Shown piece after piece: positions 6,103 to 6,573 of a DNA stretch of 6,573 nucleotides. The position numbers and the translations under genes are program-made. Position 1 is the stretch's first letter, and each line of letters begins with the position of its first letter. A model generated the notes under the pieces. It worked only from the letters and a program-made list of their open reading frames with translations, was not told where the DNA came from and ran no database searches. This DNA is from M3007 sp044224705 (GTDB lineage Bacteria; Bacteroidota; Bacteroidia; Chitinophagales; Saprospiraceae), in contig JBGAJY010000272.1 of assembly GCA_044224705.1 (NCBI GenBank), positions 1-6,573 on the forward strand, written 5' to 3'.

Positions 6103-6117
6103 TGTCCCTGTCATGTC

Positions 6118-6504
6118 ATGAATGAAGGAATTCCGAGTGCGTCCGACACCAGTGATTTTACCCATCAACTCGCTCGCCTGAGGCGGCGGGAGGAAAAAAC
6201 CTGGACTGAACTGGTCGGTTCCCTGCGGCAGGTCACACTGCCCTGGCTGCGAAAGCGCATTGGCCGGCTTCCGGCTTATGCCGTCGTAACCGAACAGGAA
6301 TTTGCGATGGAAATTTTTTCGGAAAGCCTGTCCAGGTTTTTCACCCTGTTTGAAAAAGGCCGGTTTGAACACGCCCGGGAACTGCAATCCCTGATGTTTA
6401 AAGTTGCCGACCTGACTTTGAAAGAAGGATTCGCCCGACTGAAAAAAGAGGCCCTGATCTACCGCCCCGATGACCCCGGCGGGTTTCAAACGGCCAAACC
6501 GTAA
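6118..6504 (+). CDS. Probable sigma-70 (ECF-type) region 2 protein, ended by an in-frame TAA
   Basis: A 128-residue reading frame, strongly charged and helical. The pattern EEKTWTELVGSLRQVTLPWLRKRIGR, then EQEFAMEIFSESLSRFF and LQSLMFKVADLTLKEGFARLKKE (89-111), resembles sigma-70 region 2 of ECF factors: a helix, the usual 'QEvFlxal' core-binding helix, then the DNA-melting/-10 helix ending in basic residues. No region 4 helix-turn-helix is present before the TAA. The frame stays open for 23 codons after the stop, with similar codon use, to the window end, so the gene is probably interrupted or the 5' part of a longer frame. The ATG at 6118 is the start chosen; an in-frame stop at 6079-6081 limits extension, and no Shine-Dalgarno is seen. 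The minus-strand frame overlapping it lacks protein-like character. The sigma assignment rests on pattern recognition and is moderate. Confidence 0.55.
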   Translation: MNEGIPSASDTSDFTHQLARLRRREEKTWTELVGSLRQVTLPWLRKRIGRLPAYAVVTEQEFAMEIFSESLSRFFTLFEKGRFEHARELQSLMFKVADLTLKEGFARLKKEALIYRPDDPGGFQTAKP

Positions 6505-6573
6505 CTGAGCGACTGGACAAACGACGACGACCTGGCCCGCCAGCGCGCCAAAGACATCCGGCAAAAACTCCTT
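6505..6573 (+). pseudogene. In-frame continuation of the sigma-like gene past the TAA, cut by the window edge
   Basis: Read in the frame of the 6118 gene, the 23 codons after TAA 6502-6504 give LSDWTNDDDLARQRAKDIRQ and then KLL, with no further stop. The stretch is acidic then helical and basic, like the linker that leads into region 4 in ECF sigma factors. If so, the TAA splits what was one gene; one base change (for example CAA to TAA) would be enough. A readthrough product or a sequencing error are alternatives. Confidence 0.45.

Noticed and set aside
6091..6564. 157-residue minus-strand frame across the sigma-like gene, unbroken where the + strand has a stop
   Set aside because: Its product has no coherent domain or hydrophobic pattern, and the + strand frame has a sigma-like helix pattern continuing past the stop. 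It remains a weak alternative.

Overview
The window looks like a chromosomal segment of a Bacteroidota bacterium, perhaps of the Saprospiria. Three things suggest this. A secreted protease ends in a type IX secretion (T9SS) sorting domain. The genes lack clear Shine-Dalgarno sequences, and two of them have perfect matches to the Bacteroidota -7 promoter box TAnnTTTG just upstream. A LytS/LytTR-type two-component pair of a kind common in this phylum is also present. The host assignment is inference; no rRNA or marker gene is visible.

Layout. Positions 1-1704 hold an IS50/Tn5-like insertion sequence of the IS4 family. It carries one intact 468-residue DDE transposase and lies in the middle of a large nested inverted repeat built from CCCCTCCCC/GGGGAGGGG blocks. 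Positions 1732-3525 hold a two-gene operon on the + strand: a four-helix membrane LytS-type histidine kinase, then a LytTR-type response regulator 3 bases later. A hairpin starting right after the regulator stop codon separates this operon from the minus-strand genes.

Positions 3600-4925 (minus) encode an M43-type zinc metalloprotease with a signal peptide and a T9SS type A sorting domain. Its own promoter box lies about 27 bases upstream. A strong rho-independent terminator (5011-5045) sits between it and the next minus-strand gene, an alpha-carbonic anhydrase lipoprotein (5087-5872), so the two are separate transcription units.

The 245-base gap 5873-6117 is rich in symmetry: a 14-pair hairpin over the probable carbonic anhydrase promoter, and a perfect 13-bp inverted repeat enclosing two AT-rich palindromes. 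It leads into a + strand gene (from 6118) that resembles region 2 of an ECF-type sigma factor. That gene is interrupted by an in-frame TAA at 6502-6504, after which coding-like sequence continues in the same frame to the window edge.

No phage, defence system, CRISPR array or clearly new multi-gene system is visible. The points most worth a second look are the mirror-image context of the insertion sequence, the interrupted sigma-like gene and the paired 13-bp repeats before it. The intergenic stretches are all shorter than 300 bases and are covered by the regulatory and repeat entries.
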